From Aquatica leii (lineage: Eukaryota > Arthropoda > Insecta > Coleoptera > Lampyridae), in contig CM069432.1 in the NCBI GenBank assembly GCA_035610365.1, forward strand, positions 106,969,529-107,033,528: a DNA stretch of 64,000 bases, written 5' to 3'. A program made the position numbers and the translations under genes. The stretch's first letter is position 1. Each line of letters begins with the position of its first letter. The notes beneath the pieces were generated by a model, which was not told the origin of the DNA, did not search any database, and saw only the letters and a list, made by a program, of their open reading frames with translations. This document shows positions 1-10,950 of this stretch, piece by piece.

Positions 1-1500
1 GGGGATGATTTGGTTAATGTCAACCTGTTTCTGTAATCGGTTGAGAATGATTCTTTCTAATAGCTTACCTAGCGTCGAAAGTAAGCTAATTGGACGGTAG
101 TTTTGCAGCATGACGTGATCTTTTCCGGGTTTGGGAATGACTATGACGTCCGCGGTTTTCTACTGCTATGGAAAGTGACAGAATCTTAGGTAAGCGTTGA
201 AAATCGCGGTTGGGAATGCCGCCGTTCCCTGCAGCTTTGCGCGGCTTAAGGTTTTTGATTTCCGCTTCGATTTCTTTGGGAGAAGAGTACCTGATGGGCT
301 CGTTTGAATTTGTTGTTAAGATGTTTCTGACTTTATGGTGGATGGCGTTCGTGCGACGGAAGTCTTCGTCGTCTGGATGGTTTGCTATGAATTAAAGTTC
401 GAGCGTGTCTGCGAAAGCTTCGGTTTTGTCTAGATCCGTGTAGACCAAACCTCTGGGCCCATGAATAGTAGGCATGGGAGGATTGTTCCTGTTTTTTAGA
501 ATGTTGGTCATTTACCAGACGCTGTGGTCTTATCAATTTAGCGACTGAAGTTTGTCATTGAAAAAGAGATTTTGATGTTGTTCAATTTGAGTTCGAATAG
601 CGTTTTGAGCTGCGTTAAGAGCTCTTTTATCGTTTTGGTGACGAGTGCCTTGCCATCTGCATCTTAGGCGATTTTTCTCGGTGATCTGGTCACGAATATG
701 AATTGGGAATTAGAGCGGATCGGACTTGGTTTTTGTAGCTTTTGAAATACATCTTTTGACTAAGTCTGTGAAACTGCCAATCGCGGCTTGAAGTTGGTCG
801 GTGTTATCGATGACCGAGACTTGAGCGAAAAGTTTATTGATCTCAAATTGGAAAGATGGCCACATGGTAATGTTCGTTTCAAACTGAAGATTATCGTTTT
901 TTGATTGATCACCGAGTTGTAAAAGCACGGGCTTGTGGTCGGAACTAAGGTCGGAAACGATAGTTAGATCGTGAAGTAGTCTGATGTTATAGAAAATGGC
1001 GATGACGTTGAGGAATTCGTTGTCAGGATGGATGGTGGGTTCGTAGGGTCTGTCTACGACGAAATTTCGAAATTGGCGAGGTCTTGCAGGAGTTAAAAAG
1101 GTTGCGGTTCGATTTTTTGCTGTGCCAGTCAGGATGTTTTGCGTTAAGGTCACTTGCAAGAATTGTGGGGGTCCTAGCGTTAAGAATCGCGTTTAAATCT
1201 GCGGGTATGACGTCTTTATTGGGTGGGATATAAGCAGCGCAGAAAACGATGTCTCCGTTGGCTGCCGTGTTAATGACAATTTGAGTTGCTTCTAGATTCT
1301 GAAGTTGTGGCGTTGGAATGTGGTGGTGGGAAATAGACAGTTTGACGTAAACGGCCGTACCACCTCCGCGACCTGTGGTTCGGTTGACATTCTATTTAGA
1401 ATAATTGCGAATGTTTGGATTGTCGCAGTTCCAAAGATGAGTTTCTAAAACAAGAGCGACGTCGATGTTGCGACGGTGGAGGAATTCCTAAAATTGAAAT
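1..1500 (-). pseudogene. LINE ORF2, endonuclease plus start of reverse transcriptase, broken
   Basis: An apurinic-like (EEP) endonuclease can be followed from about 1490 down to 880. Visible landmarks are a DVALVLETHLW segment, the GRGGGTAVYVK motif, AAYIPPN, LASDLNAKH and the SDLSSDHKPVLL motif that ends this domain. A connector follows with MPTIHGPRGLVYTDLDK-like text. The reverse transcriptase begins near position 150 with PKPGKDHVMLQNYRPISLLS and runs off the window at position 1. Several stops and frame changes interrupt it, for example after 710 and near 1390. The text matches the Jockey/R1 type of insect LINE. The polymerase active site is outside the window. Confidence 0.75.
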
Positions 1501-1617
1501 TATTTATTAAGGAAACCGTTAGCGTTTCAGATCGAAATGAAGAGGGTGTTTGGTTTTCTACTTCTTGCTCCCATTACTGGTTACGGAAACGCAGTTGGGC
1601 GACAAACTCTTCCCTGG

Positions 1618-2224
1618 TTATCTCGGTGTGGACGTACTTCTGCGACATCCTTTCGCGGATTGGCCGAAGCGCTGGCACCGGTAGCACAGCTCGATGTCGC
1701 CTCTGAGATGGGGAGTCTCCACGCGGACGTCGACGACTCCGATATTAGTAATATCAAAGATCGCCTTTGCCTGCGGGGTCCTCCTGACTTGGACCAAAAG
1801 GAGCGCTGTTGGTCGCTTGGATTGTACTGAAACCATACGGGTTATCTGAATGACATCCATTCCTTTGCGACTAAGGTAGGCGGCGGTGTCGTCGATCGAC
1901 GAGTCGCAATGCGGCATCCTTCTGATCACGGCCTTTAGCGGTTGGTCCCTCTTCAGCTGGTAGGAGTGAAACTCCTGGCTCGGTGGTGTTAGACTCAGCA
2001 GTCGGGGCGGCGGCGGCGGCAGGCTCGGTACGTCTGGACTTTGCCGGGGTCTCCATCGGTTTCGGGGTAGTTGTCGGAACATCAATAGACTCAGCGCGGG
2101 AAGTAGTTGCAGGCGACGGCTGATTTTTCTTTTTCTTCTTGGACACGGGGGGCGGAAGGGAGTCAAGGAAGCAATCTAGCTTCTCTTCAGTGAGCGTCCT
2201 CACCTGCTCCTGAAAAAACTTCAT
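1618..2224 (-). pseudogene. LINE ORF1, gag-like zinc-knuckle protein, frameshifted
   Basis: The protein would bind LINE RNA. It starts MKFFQEQVRTLTEEKLDCF at 2224 and has a lysine/proline/alanine-rich linker. Near 1970-1985 the reading frame shifts. The second frame carries a globular segment around FHSYQLKRDQPLKAVIRR, resembling the PRE_C2HC region that precedes zinc knuckles in insect Jockey-type gag proteins, followed by one CCHC-type knuckle (CYRCQRFGQSAKGC). Family members usually have two or three knuckles; here the frame stops after the first, at about 1618. The frameshift and early stop make it a pseudogene. Assignment rests on the knuckle and on the endonuclease/RT downstream on the same strand. 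Confidence 0.65.
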
Positions 2225-2791
2225 CTGGTGGCAGCGGCGGCTGCGACGTTGGTCTAATTGTGATCAGAAAGCGTGATTGGATCCATGTTTAAAGTTCTTT
2301 TTAAAAAAGTCTTATAAAAGACTGAAGCTAAAATAGAATTGCTTAAAAAAGCATAAATTTAAATTGAATAAATAACGTTATCGAGAAAAATTCGGATTGG
2401 TTGCGTTTAAAAACATATGGACCGATAAAAATCCAGCAATTAATAACGGCGGCTTGAGTATATCAAATAGACACGCACCGCCGAGTAAAACACTTAGATT
2501 TTATCGGGGGGAAACGAGTTGGCTTGCGGTAAGCTGCGGTCAGCGACGGTCCAATGGTGGGCCGTGGGTGATGAAGATGATTATTGGGGAATGATAATAT
2601 ATTACAATGAAATATTTACAATAAATAAACTAAAGCTAACTGTACAATATAAATGTCACGTCAAAAGTGGTCACTGTCACTACATCCAGTGTTGAGCGAT
2701 AAGCCACCTACAACGGCAGGCGGTGGTAGCGTCGTAACGGAACTATGGCTGGCGGCGTGGTGCGGCTGCTCGTAGGTTTTTAGTTGCGGCG

Positions 2792-2910
2792 ACGTTTTGT
2801 TTTATCTTTTTATTTTGTGATTGTGTGGACCGTGCGCATAGTCGTGTGATAATTGTTTGGACTTAGTGTCGCGCGGACCATCGTGGGAACCGGTCACCAC
2901 CCCGGTAACA
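2792..2910 (+). repeat. 5' LTR, R/U5-like part matching the 3' LTR
   Basis: This stretch matches 7211-7331 with scattered substitutions, including the shared block ending in CCCGGTAACA. It abuts the primer-binding-like site. No match was seen upstream of 2792, so the LTR start is not defined. Confidence 0.6.
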
Positions 2911-2912
2911 AT

Positions 2913-2934
2913 TGGCGCCCAACCAACGTGTGGC
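2913..2934 (+). other. Primer binding site-like sequence
   Basis: TGGCGCCCAAC followed closely by CGTG lies two bases after the LTR end. It resembles sites complementary to the 3' end of a lysine tRNA, but about four extra bases interrupt the match, so the exact primer is uncertain. Confidence 0.4.
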
Positions 2935-3062
2935 ATTCTAGAAGAAACGCTTCTTCTACGGACCTACTCTTTTGCACTCCAATCATGACTACCATTCGAG
3001 CCACAGCTTTCGTCTAAACAGCCGGAGAACCCAGCAACACGCAACCACCCGACCAAGACCTA

Positions 3063-3413
3063 ATGAAGAACTTAGCAGACCTGCTAACTAAGCACACCAC
3101 CGACCAGCTACTAACCTTTTCGGGCAATGCACTAGAAGACCCAGAAGAATTTTTCAAAGTCTTACAAACTTACTTTGAAGAACGTAACACCAACCCCAAG
3201 CAACAGCCAAAAATTACAGCCAAACGGCTTCGCAACGAAGCTGCAACATGGTGGAAAACATATTCTGTTTTTGAACCCACCTACAAAGAAATGCGGCTAC
3301 TTGTGGTACCAAAATACGACAATGCCACATTACAAGCAAACATACAAACCAAAGTTTACACGAAGGAGCAAAAATCCGAAAGTAACTTCGAATCCCTAAA
3401 CAGGAAGCAATGA
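3063..3413 (+). pseudogene. Gypsy gag, truncated capsid-like protein
   Basis: The open frame is 116 codons, much shorter than a usual Gypsy gag. It contains the retrotransposon-gag hallmark region: FSGNALEDPEEFFKVLQTYF followed by KRLRNEAATWWKTY, where the paired tryptophans are the typical signature. The frame closes at 3413 and related text continues in other frames to about 3500. No CCHC nucleocapsid knuckle is visible in the gap before protease. It would form the particle of the element; here it is defective. Confidence 0.7.
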
Positions 3414-3729
3414 CTGGCGAAACGATTGAAGAACCCGATTCAAGACTACTTCCCTTTAATTAAGGAATTGGTACAACCACGCTTCAGACCGTTTATAATA
3501 GACCGCGAACCAACCTCCATGATGGAATTTTCGATATATCTAGACAAACCGACAATACAGTGCAGCTAGCAACTCGCCACAACCACCGTCCACCCGGAGT
3601 CAAGTCCCGGCCGTAAAAACGCAAATCACCGTCGTTCAGGCCAACTACATCAAAAACGGTCTGCCAAAAATAAACATTCGATTTGGTAGACCCTACTGGA
3701 CTTGAACTCAACGCATAATTTCATACAGG

Positions 3730-6690
3730 CCGATCTGATGAATCAACTTGAACGACATCCTATTACCCACGCCAACCTTGCCGACTTAACGATGAAACTG
3801 AACACACCGGTAGAGCTACTATTACACACTACTTGGAAAAACAACCGTATAAGGACAAAGTGTTAGCAGCACCTGACCTAGTAGCGACGGTCATCTTTGA
3901 TCAACAATGGTTAAAAACGCAAAAAACTGTCATCGACTACGGCCGCGGATGTATCCACCTAGAAGAACAAACAAGACAGACCATCTACTGCGCAAAACCT
4001 TCGGCGGCGGTTACATCACAACCTCCCGACTACGGAAACCTTAATCACAGGTTTTCGGAGGTAGTATTACACAGATTGAAAAACATCTTAGACGACTTCC
4101 ATGGTTCCTTAAGACAACTCTCGTCTACCACCACCTTATACACCACACACACCATCCGACTTCGAAAAAACGTACTATTTAGGCTGCTACCATATCACTA
4201 CTCATCAGTCAAAAAGAGTCTGGTTGGTCGAAAACATGCTGGCCGACCACATAATCGTACCAAGTAGATCCGACTACAGTTTACCCATCGTTGTAGTGAC
4301 CAAAAAGGATGGACGGACACGTTTTTGCGTCGACTACCGCCGCCTCAACTCGGTCACAAAAGACGAAAGTTCGACCTTGCCGGTGATCCACGAAACTTTA
4401 CGCGATCTCGGTCAAGCAAAAATATTTTCAACGTTGGACCTGAAATACGCCTACTGGCAAGTCCCCATGGACAAAGACTCTAAGAAACTCACCGCGTTTG
4501 CCACTCCAGATGGAACTGCTTATAAATTCCGCGTCATGGCTTTTGGTCTAAAAAACGCCCCGTCTACGTTCCAAAAACTGATAACGCAGGAAGTGTTTTC
4601 CCGGCTATCTTAGAAGCTTTGTTTTGGTGTACTTAAACGACATCATAATCGGTAGCAACAGTTGGGAAAAACACTTACACCACTTGCAGCTAGTCATGAA
4701 ATGTCTACAAAACCACCAACTACGTCTGTCGCTAGACAAATGCCACTTCGGGTTGACCAAGTTAACGTACTTAGGACACACAATAACCGCCGGCGGTAAC
4801 GAACCCCGACCCGAACACATAGAAGCCTTGTAAGCTGCCGAACAACCAAAAACACGTAAACAACTAAGAAGCTTTTTGGGGCTAAGTAATTAGGTCCGAG
4901 ATTACGTCCCTAACTGTGTAACTCTTAAACGACGTGCTAAAATCCAACACACGATTCGTATGGACTAGGGATGCTCAAGGCGCCTTCGGACGTTTGAAAA
5001 CCGCTATCAGCCAACCGCTAAAGCTTCATCGACCAAATTTTGAGTTACCGTTTGTGCTTTAAACCGACGCTAGTGGTAGAGGCATCGCCGCCGTGCTGTA
5101 CCAGGAACCGGAACCAGGCCAACGACGCATTATTAGTTATGCCAGCGCGAAGCTAAACGAGGCTCAAAGTCGGTATCATGTGAACGGACAAGAATGCTTC
5201 GCCGTCACATGGACCATAAAAAATACCGTCTTATTTAGAAAATAAACGCTTCACGCTCCGCACCAACAGCAGAGCTTTAACATGGCTCGATCGAATTAAG
5301 GACGAGAAGAGTAAGCTGACCCGCTGGGCTTTGATGCTGCAAGAGTATTCGTTTAAGGTGGAACATTGCCCATGAGCCTCTAACGAGTTACCAGATCACT
5401 TACCACGACATCCTGCGCCTGTACACGTCCACAACGAACACTTAGACCCTGAACGTTTTTTACCACCTAAGCAAAACACCACGCAAACGCCAACGCTACA
5501 ACCCACCATTGCGCACATTGAAATCGCCGACCTAGTTCGACACGTCACTGAACGCTACAGGCCAACAACCATGCTATCAACTTACTACAGACCTGAGAAG
5601 AAAACCAACAAGAAAGGGCTAGAACTCCATGACAACGACGCTTGCTCAGAGAATACACGGTCGACAACGGCCACCTGTACCGCCAAAGCAACCGAGGCAA
5701 CCTACTGGTAGTTCCGGCCAAGAAGAGGATATGCGAGCGTATCATGATTCACCAACCGCAGGGCACCCTGTAGCCGAAGAGACCACTAGAGCCATCACCA
5801 ACCAGTACTACTAGCCAAGGTTAAATATTAATGTCAAAGAATACGTCCGGACGTGCTCGGTCTGCGCAACAGCAAAACGAAGCTCAATACAAGATGCGAC
5901 GGTTTGGCCCCGACAACCTACCAGGCCATGGGAGGTTATTTCAGTCGACCTTATGGGGCCCTACACGCCTACCAGAGACACGAACTTTCGACAACTTCTA
6001 GTAGTAACCGACCTTTTTAGTATGTGGGTAGAACGCTTCCCTTTAGTCACGGCACCTGCTGCAGCTGTAAGGGAAAAGCTAGAAAACAAAGTATTTGGAA
6101 GATACGGATTTCCAAAAGCAATTATTAGCGACAATGGACCGCAATTCACGTCGGCAGAATGGGACGCCGCGTTAACTCATTGGGGTTGCATGCACTGGAT
6201 CACGCGCGTTGCGCACCCGCAAGCAAACCGTATGGAAAGACGCAATCAATAAGGGACTACGAATTCACCTGGAAGGAAGATCCTCTGACCTTTGGGACCG
6301 CGTGTTACCAATTATACTGTTCACCCTAAGGACGCGAAGGAACGCCGCCACCGGCACAACACCTAGCCACGCTCTTCTTGGTTACGAGTTACCACGGCCA
6401 GGATAATGGCGAAACCAAACACAACCCCAGGCAAATAATAAAGGCGAACCGGGAGAAGAACGGATTCGTATGGTACACCAAAATCAGCACCAATTTCGGA
6501 CACGCTTTGCCAATTTAAGACCTGCCCGAGTTCAGTATTAAGACAGTCAACTTGTGCTGGAACGCTCTAGGGTACAAAAAGCAGCTAATTTTTACCAGAA
6601 ATGGACAGGACCACACGTGGTCACAGCGACGGCAGACACCAATGCCTACTGGATTCGAAGACGGCATGAGTAACTGGTTAAAGTTCACGT
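3730..6690 (+). pseudogene. Gypsy pol (protease, RT, RNase H, integrase), multiply broken
   Basis: After a protease-flank segment (QQWLKTQKTVIDYGRGCIHL) comes a reverse transcriptase from about 4150: SRSDYSLPIVVVTKKDG, RFCVDYRRLN, IFSTLDLKYAYWQVP and FGLKNAPSTFQ. The catalytic box near 4624 reads VYLNDIIIGS, so the first aspartate of the usual YxDD has become asparagine. RNase H follows at 5040-5230 (DASGRGIAAVLYQEP, SYASAKLNEAQSRYHV). The integrase core runs from 5950 to 6250 with catalytic residues visible in VDLMGPYT, ISDNGPQF and NRMERRNQ. A C-terminal GPHVV...YLRPAP module follows near 6600-6690. Stops near 4613, 4833, 5244 and 6252 plus frame changes make the copy inactive. Confidence 0.8.
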
Positions 6691-7210
6691 GCACTACCTC
6701 CGGCCAGCGCCAAGAAGATGCAATGAAAACGCCCTAGCGGCACCAGTAGAAGACCACCCGCTACTTTGTAGAATCCCTCCACGCTCACGTCGCAGACAAC
6801 GGCTTCTTGGAAGACAACAAACAGCACCGGCCGCCAACCCTTCTGAACAGGGGGAAACTGTCATCGCGGCTTTGCGCAGTCAGGAGCTCCGCCTGTGCCG
6901 ACAACGGATTAAGAGGATTAGCGGCCGGCAGACCCAACAAACACAAGACTCCTGGCAACCGAACTTCACTTCTGTCTGGAAGTCTAGCTGTTCAAGTCAC
7001 TTACACTTAATGGGTCCCTGAGACTGGGATTCCGGCTAGCTTACACTGAAGTCCTTCTTACGCGCACCTCGACGGTATTTATTGCCTTCATACTTAGTCA
7101 TTAGTTGTAACATTATTTCGCTACGTTTTCTTTGTATATATATATTCTTATACCTATTAGTTAGCCAGTATAAAAATTAGGGTAGTTAGTTTAGTGTCTA
7201 TTTAAAATAT

Positions 7211-7331
7211 ACGTTTTGTTTATCTTTTTATTTTGTGATTATTGTGTGGACCGTGCGCATAACCGTGAAATAATTGTGCGGACTTAATGCAGCGCGGAGC
7301 ATCGTGGAAACCAGCCACCATCCCGGTAACA
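7211..7331 (+). repeat. 3' LTR, part matching the 5' side
   Basis: This stretch matches 2792-2910 and ends CCCGGTAACA. The U3 part and polypurine tract upstream could not be delimited; TATA-like and AT-rich sequence at 7130-7210 may belong to it. Confidence 0.55.
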
Positions 7332-7334
7332 GGA

Positions 7335-7686
7335 TGTTGTCCCCACCAGGGCCACCCGTTTGCTCTTCCGGCGCAACCAATCAACACACAACGCGACGAT
7401 GGACATGGTCCCCCGATCTCGCAGAAAATGGATAAAAACAGCGTTTCCGGCCGGCAGAAGTAACAGTTGTTCGACTGGTTGGCGCAGAAAGACTTCTAGC
7501 GCTTAATGGTCTTATGAGTCTGGAGGATCGCCAACCAGCTTAAGCCTAAGTACGTCTCGCGCGTTATGTTTTAATATTGATACGCCTTGTTTCTATATCT
7601 AATAATATATTAGTTGTAAATATAAGTAGAATAAAATCATGTTTATTACACTTTGCTTATTTGCTTTCTTTCGCGTTGCGTAACAA
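7335..7686. repeat. Possible solo LTR remnant
   Basis: The stretch begins TGTTGTCCCC and ends GCGTAACA, the TGTT...AACA pattern of LTR ends, with an AATAAA signal near 7631. It lies immediately after the Gypsy 3' LTR. No flanking duplication and no second copy were seen, so this is only a suggestion. Confidence 0.2.
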
Positions 7687-8075
7687 ACGCAACTTACAAC
7701 CAACGTCCACCTCTCTACCGAGGCCGGAACAAATATAAATCAAACTTAATAGTAGAGGAATACAATCTCAACAGTAATATAAACGGTTCGTTGATACAAG
7801 ACAAATAAAACGGAATACAGCAAAACTTCACGGAGAGAAATCTGTAATCACTAGTTATGAATAGTATGTTCATAAATTACACATTTAATAAAATTTATAA
7901 AATATGAATTATATTATGATGTTATGCGTAATACGCATACAACATTCCTAAGAGTGCAATTTGTATGCGTTACGTATATTCATGTATTATGATTATGGTT
8001 TATAAATGTAATAAAGTTATGAATTGTTTTCATATTTTACTAGTTATCACTATAGTTATAATTTTATCTTAAGTT

Positions 8076-9162
8076 ATGAGCAAACCTTCTTATATTATAA
8101 TACATCAGCAAAACCAGCAGAACGTTTCACACGCAGATAGTGTGTGCATTGCATCAACTAAAGAAGTGATTTTATCAACTGATAAAAAGGTAAGCAAAAT
8201 GTAATAAAATTGTCATATATTTCTGTTTTTCGAGTTCTAATGTTTGTATATTAATTATTTTCTACGAATATACATAAGATACAAATATTAGTACTTATAA
8301 CACATTCACATACAAATTTATAATTCTTGCGTAAACTAGTAGGTAACGAAAATATATTAGATTATGAAGTATGTATTTGTATGAGGTGTACCAAATTAAT
8401 TTGCCGTTTATCTCAATTTTACATTATATATTGTGCGTATTTCCATTTCTTAAAATTAATATTAAAAACGTTAATAAATACTAACAATTTAAAGTAGGTA
8501 CATATGTTCTGTTTTGTATTTAAAATGATAAGTTTCTCCGGTATCAGCTACTGTCAAAAATGTTTACATAAATTAGAATTTTTCAACACGTTCTAGTCAT
8601 TTATGCACATACGTCTAAGGTAATCAAATCCCTATCGCGAAACGATTCAAGGAATTATATTCCGGTACCCGTATTTATTACCACAAAAACATACAGTTGT
8701 CAAAGTAGTCATAGTATCCAAAGTAATCAAAGTAACGAGTTAAAGTAACGAATACAAACAGTATAAGTAAGGAATAGTAACGATTACTCAAAAGTAACGA
8801 AATTCACCATCACTTTAACTTGAATTAGAATTAGATATACAAGATGTTCAAAGTTATCTGTTTATTATTGTTATTTTGATTAATATTAAAGCTACGAATT
8901 AGATTAAATTGAAAGTTCAAACACATTTGATCACTTTCTGTTTATTTACATTTTCTAATACACATATTTCTTATTTCTAGATTTGCGTCGCTATAATTTA
9001 ACTAAAGTATTGCAAAGAGTTGTAAAACCTAAAGACCGTAAGAAAATAGACAATAAGGTATGGAAAGTTAGCATTGGAGATACATGGAAGTTTTTTAGTT
9101 CTGAAGTGGCAGATATGTGTAGTAAGGATGACGATAATCTAGTTTGCTTTGGTAACGGATAA
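8076..9162 (+). CDS. Two-exon ORF-like remnant inside copy A, unrecognised
   Basis: The first exon (8076-8189) starts MSKPSYIIIHQQNQQNVSH, runs 38 codons and ends at AAG|GTAAGC, a good donor. A good acceptor (TTATTTCTAG) precedes 8981. Downstream a frame runs 60 codons to a stop at 9162, beginning LRRYNLTKVLQRVVKPKD and containing KVWKVSIGDTWKFF. The simple splice puts the second exon in a different phase, so the pair as read does not make one continuous protein. Copy B keeps both exons, the donor and the acceptor, but has frameshifts in exon 2. I do not recognise the product. It could be the last trace of a transposon protein or a captured host exon. Confidence 0.3.
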
Positions 9163-9262
9163 TATTACGTATTTATACAATAATTTTCTATAAACTTTTG
9201 ATGCCTACTTTAAAATAATGGATTTGATAAACGTTATAACGGCTTCCACGGCCGGAGTCCAT

Positions 9263-9811
9263 ACTAAGATAAGAACGTCTTCCGGGTTTGGACCGTGTCA
9301 ATGTTGTAACCGAAGTTGCTAACGTTTCGCTTCATCAGGGCGTCAGAGAAATCGAAGAACTCAAAGAAGCAACCGAAATCTAACTAAACACTTCTCAAAA
9401 GTTAGGTAATCAACTTGCGAACCAAGCCAGATTCTAAACTCAGAAAAGGTAAGAAAGAAAACGATAAACTTGAAAAAGCAAACAAAAATCTAACAAAGAA
9501 CCACTACAGAGTTAGGTAATCAACTTGTGAACCAAGCCAGATTCTAGAATCCTAACTCTGTAGTGGTTCTTTGTTAGATTTTCGTTTGCTTTTCCAAGTT
9601 TATCGTTTTCTTTCTTACCTTTTCTGAGTTTACAATCTAGCTTGGTTCACAAGTTGATTACCTAACTTTTAGTTAGATTTCGGTTAGCTTGTTTGAGTTC
9701 TTCGATTTCTCTCACGCCCTGATGAAGCCCCTTACGAAAGTGGGCGAAACGTTGGCAACTTCGGTTACAACATTGACACGGTCCAAACCCGGAAGACGTT
9801 TTTATCTTAGT
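9263..9811. repeat. 549-bp fold-back (long inverted) repeat inside copy A
   Basis: Two arms of about 270 bp are near reverse complements, running from ACTAAGATAAGAACGTCTTC at the left to its complement at 9792-9811. Each arm contains sub-repeats of a unit around GTTAGGTAATCAACTTG and AACCAAGC. The arms differ by a short deletion that removes stem II of the hammerhead-like motif from the left arm. The same fold-back occurs in copy B at 42241-42783, so it belongs to the element family. Confidence 0.8.
9715..9757 (+). ncRNA. Hammerhead-ribozyme-like motif (copy A)
   Basis: The core CTGATGA lies at 9719-9725 and GAAA at 9746-9749. Between them GCCC (9727-9730) pairs with GGGC (9742-9745) as stem II. 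GAAAC is followed by GTT, the expected cleavage triplet, after position 9753. The next bases GGC (9754-9756) pair with GCC (9716-9718) just upstream of CTGATGA as a 3-bp stem I. Stem III would be only A-C with G-U, so activity would probably need a dimer, as known for hammerheads in Penelope-like elements and retrozymes. One unpaired A sits between the core and stem II. Activity is inferred, not shown. Confidence 0.5.
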
Positions 9812-10242
9812 ATTGATAAACGTTGCTGCCTATATGATAAGTAAACCTATTACAAAAATTATTTGTATTTATGTTCTTCAACTTCAATATTAAAAATCGT
9901 TTTTGTTAAATTATCTTGAATGCAATAGAAGAAAAGGTTTGTGGTTAGCAACTTGTAAAATTATTTTTTTAAATTGTTGCTCAAGTCTGTTTCAGTTTTG
10001 TTTATATTATTTACGTTTTATTTATTTGAATAATGTTTTATTTTTTATAATAATCTGTATTATTATATAATGATATTATGTGTTATTAGTTATGTATTAG
10101 TTCTTGTGTTATGTGTTCTATTTAAATTATTTATTTCAATAGTATGGTGGTGTACTTATAGCTGCATTAAAATTGTGTAATCATCGTAAAAAAATATACA
10201 TTTTTTGAAACTCGAAATATATGTTTTACTAATTTATAAAAT

Positions 10243-10950
10243 ACTAGCTGTACCCTGCCACGCTTCGCAGTGGCACATTGTGATTGAATGGTTGACATTC
10301 GTATTAATTAATAATTGCTAGTTTTAATGTAATTATATTTATATACATTAAAAGTGAGGTTAATCCAAAATAAATAATATAATTACGTCCACGTGTTAGA
10401 TGTAATAAAAAAGATATAACCACTCACTTCTGTTAGAAATCCACTTGAATTATAATAAGTCCTTTTATTTTGCCTGTCAGTTAATAATATTTTTACTGTC
10501 CATCTTTGATATAAAATATAACCTCTACTTATGATTTGGTGAAACGCCCAGTTCGATCACAACACTATCACATCAAAAATTCTTGATTTAAGTGAATATT
10601 TAATTCAGATTGTATAATAATCAGAATCAGATGCAAATTTTTTTGTAAATAAACAATGTAATTGGGAACGAAATTGTTTCTCATGTGACTGCGTCATTAC
10701 TATTGCGGTTGTCATGTCAGCGAGTGTTTTCCTCGCTTATGGCAGATGGCGCGGTCACTGGTACACAGCTGATCGTTAAAAAAACTGTTTTCTCGCGGTC
10801 GCAGATATGTGACTGATGCAAAAAATAGATAAAAACAATCCTTGATGCGGATTTTATATCATGTTAAAATTTCAACTCAATCGGTGCAGAACTTTTTGAG
10901 TTTTTGAAGCGTACACAAACCAACATAACATTTTTATATATATAGATATA
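10243..10950 (+). mobile_element. 0.7-kb SINE/RTE-like insertion nested in copy A
   Basis: Copy B is continuous across this point, so the segment is an insertion into copy A. It begins ACTAGCTGTACCCTGCCACG, a head found in many insect interspersed repeats, and ends in a TTTTTATATATATAGATATA-type tail typical of RTE-like LINEs and the SINEs that use them. The text before the tail (CAACTCAATCGGTGCAGAAC) also fits that class. No protein is recognisable. Exact ends are uncertain by a few bases because the target itself is TA-rich. Confidence 0.6.

Larger units (their letters stand above)
1..2560 (-). mobile_element. Jockey-like non-LTR retrotransposon, 5' part, decayed
   Basis: Read on the minus strand, the order is GC-rich 5' leader (about 2560-2225), a gag-like ORF1, an endonuclease region and the beginning of a reverse transcriptase that runs off the left edge. 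The endonuclease-plus-RT order and the ORF1 zinc knuckle are those of Jockey-clade LINEs. GC content is clearly higher than in the AT-rich DNA to the right. Frameshifts and stops are frequent, so the copy is dead. The 5' boundary is a guess from the composition change; I saw no target duplication because the 3' end lies outside the window. Confidence 0.75.
2792..7331 (+). mobile_element. Gypsy-type (Ty3) LTR retrotransposon, decayed
   Basis: A primer-binding-site-like sequence, gag, protease, reverse transcriptase, RNase H and integrase follow in Ty3/Gypsy order on the plus strand. About 120 bp at the two ends match each other (2792-2910 and 7211-7331) and both end CCCGGTAACA. Upstream of those 120 bp the two sides do not match, so either the U3 part of one LTR has been replaced or the 5' end is truncated. 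Every coding region has stops or frameshifts. I found no target-site duplication and no env-like ORF. Confidence 0.8.
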
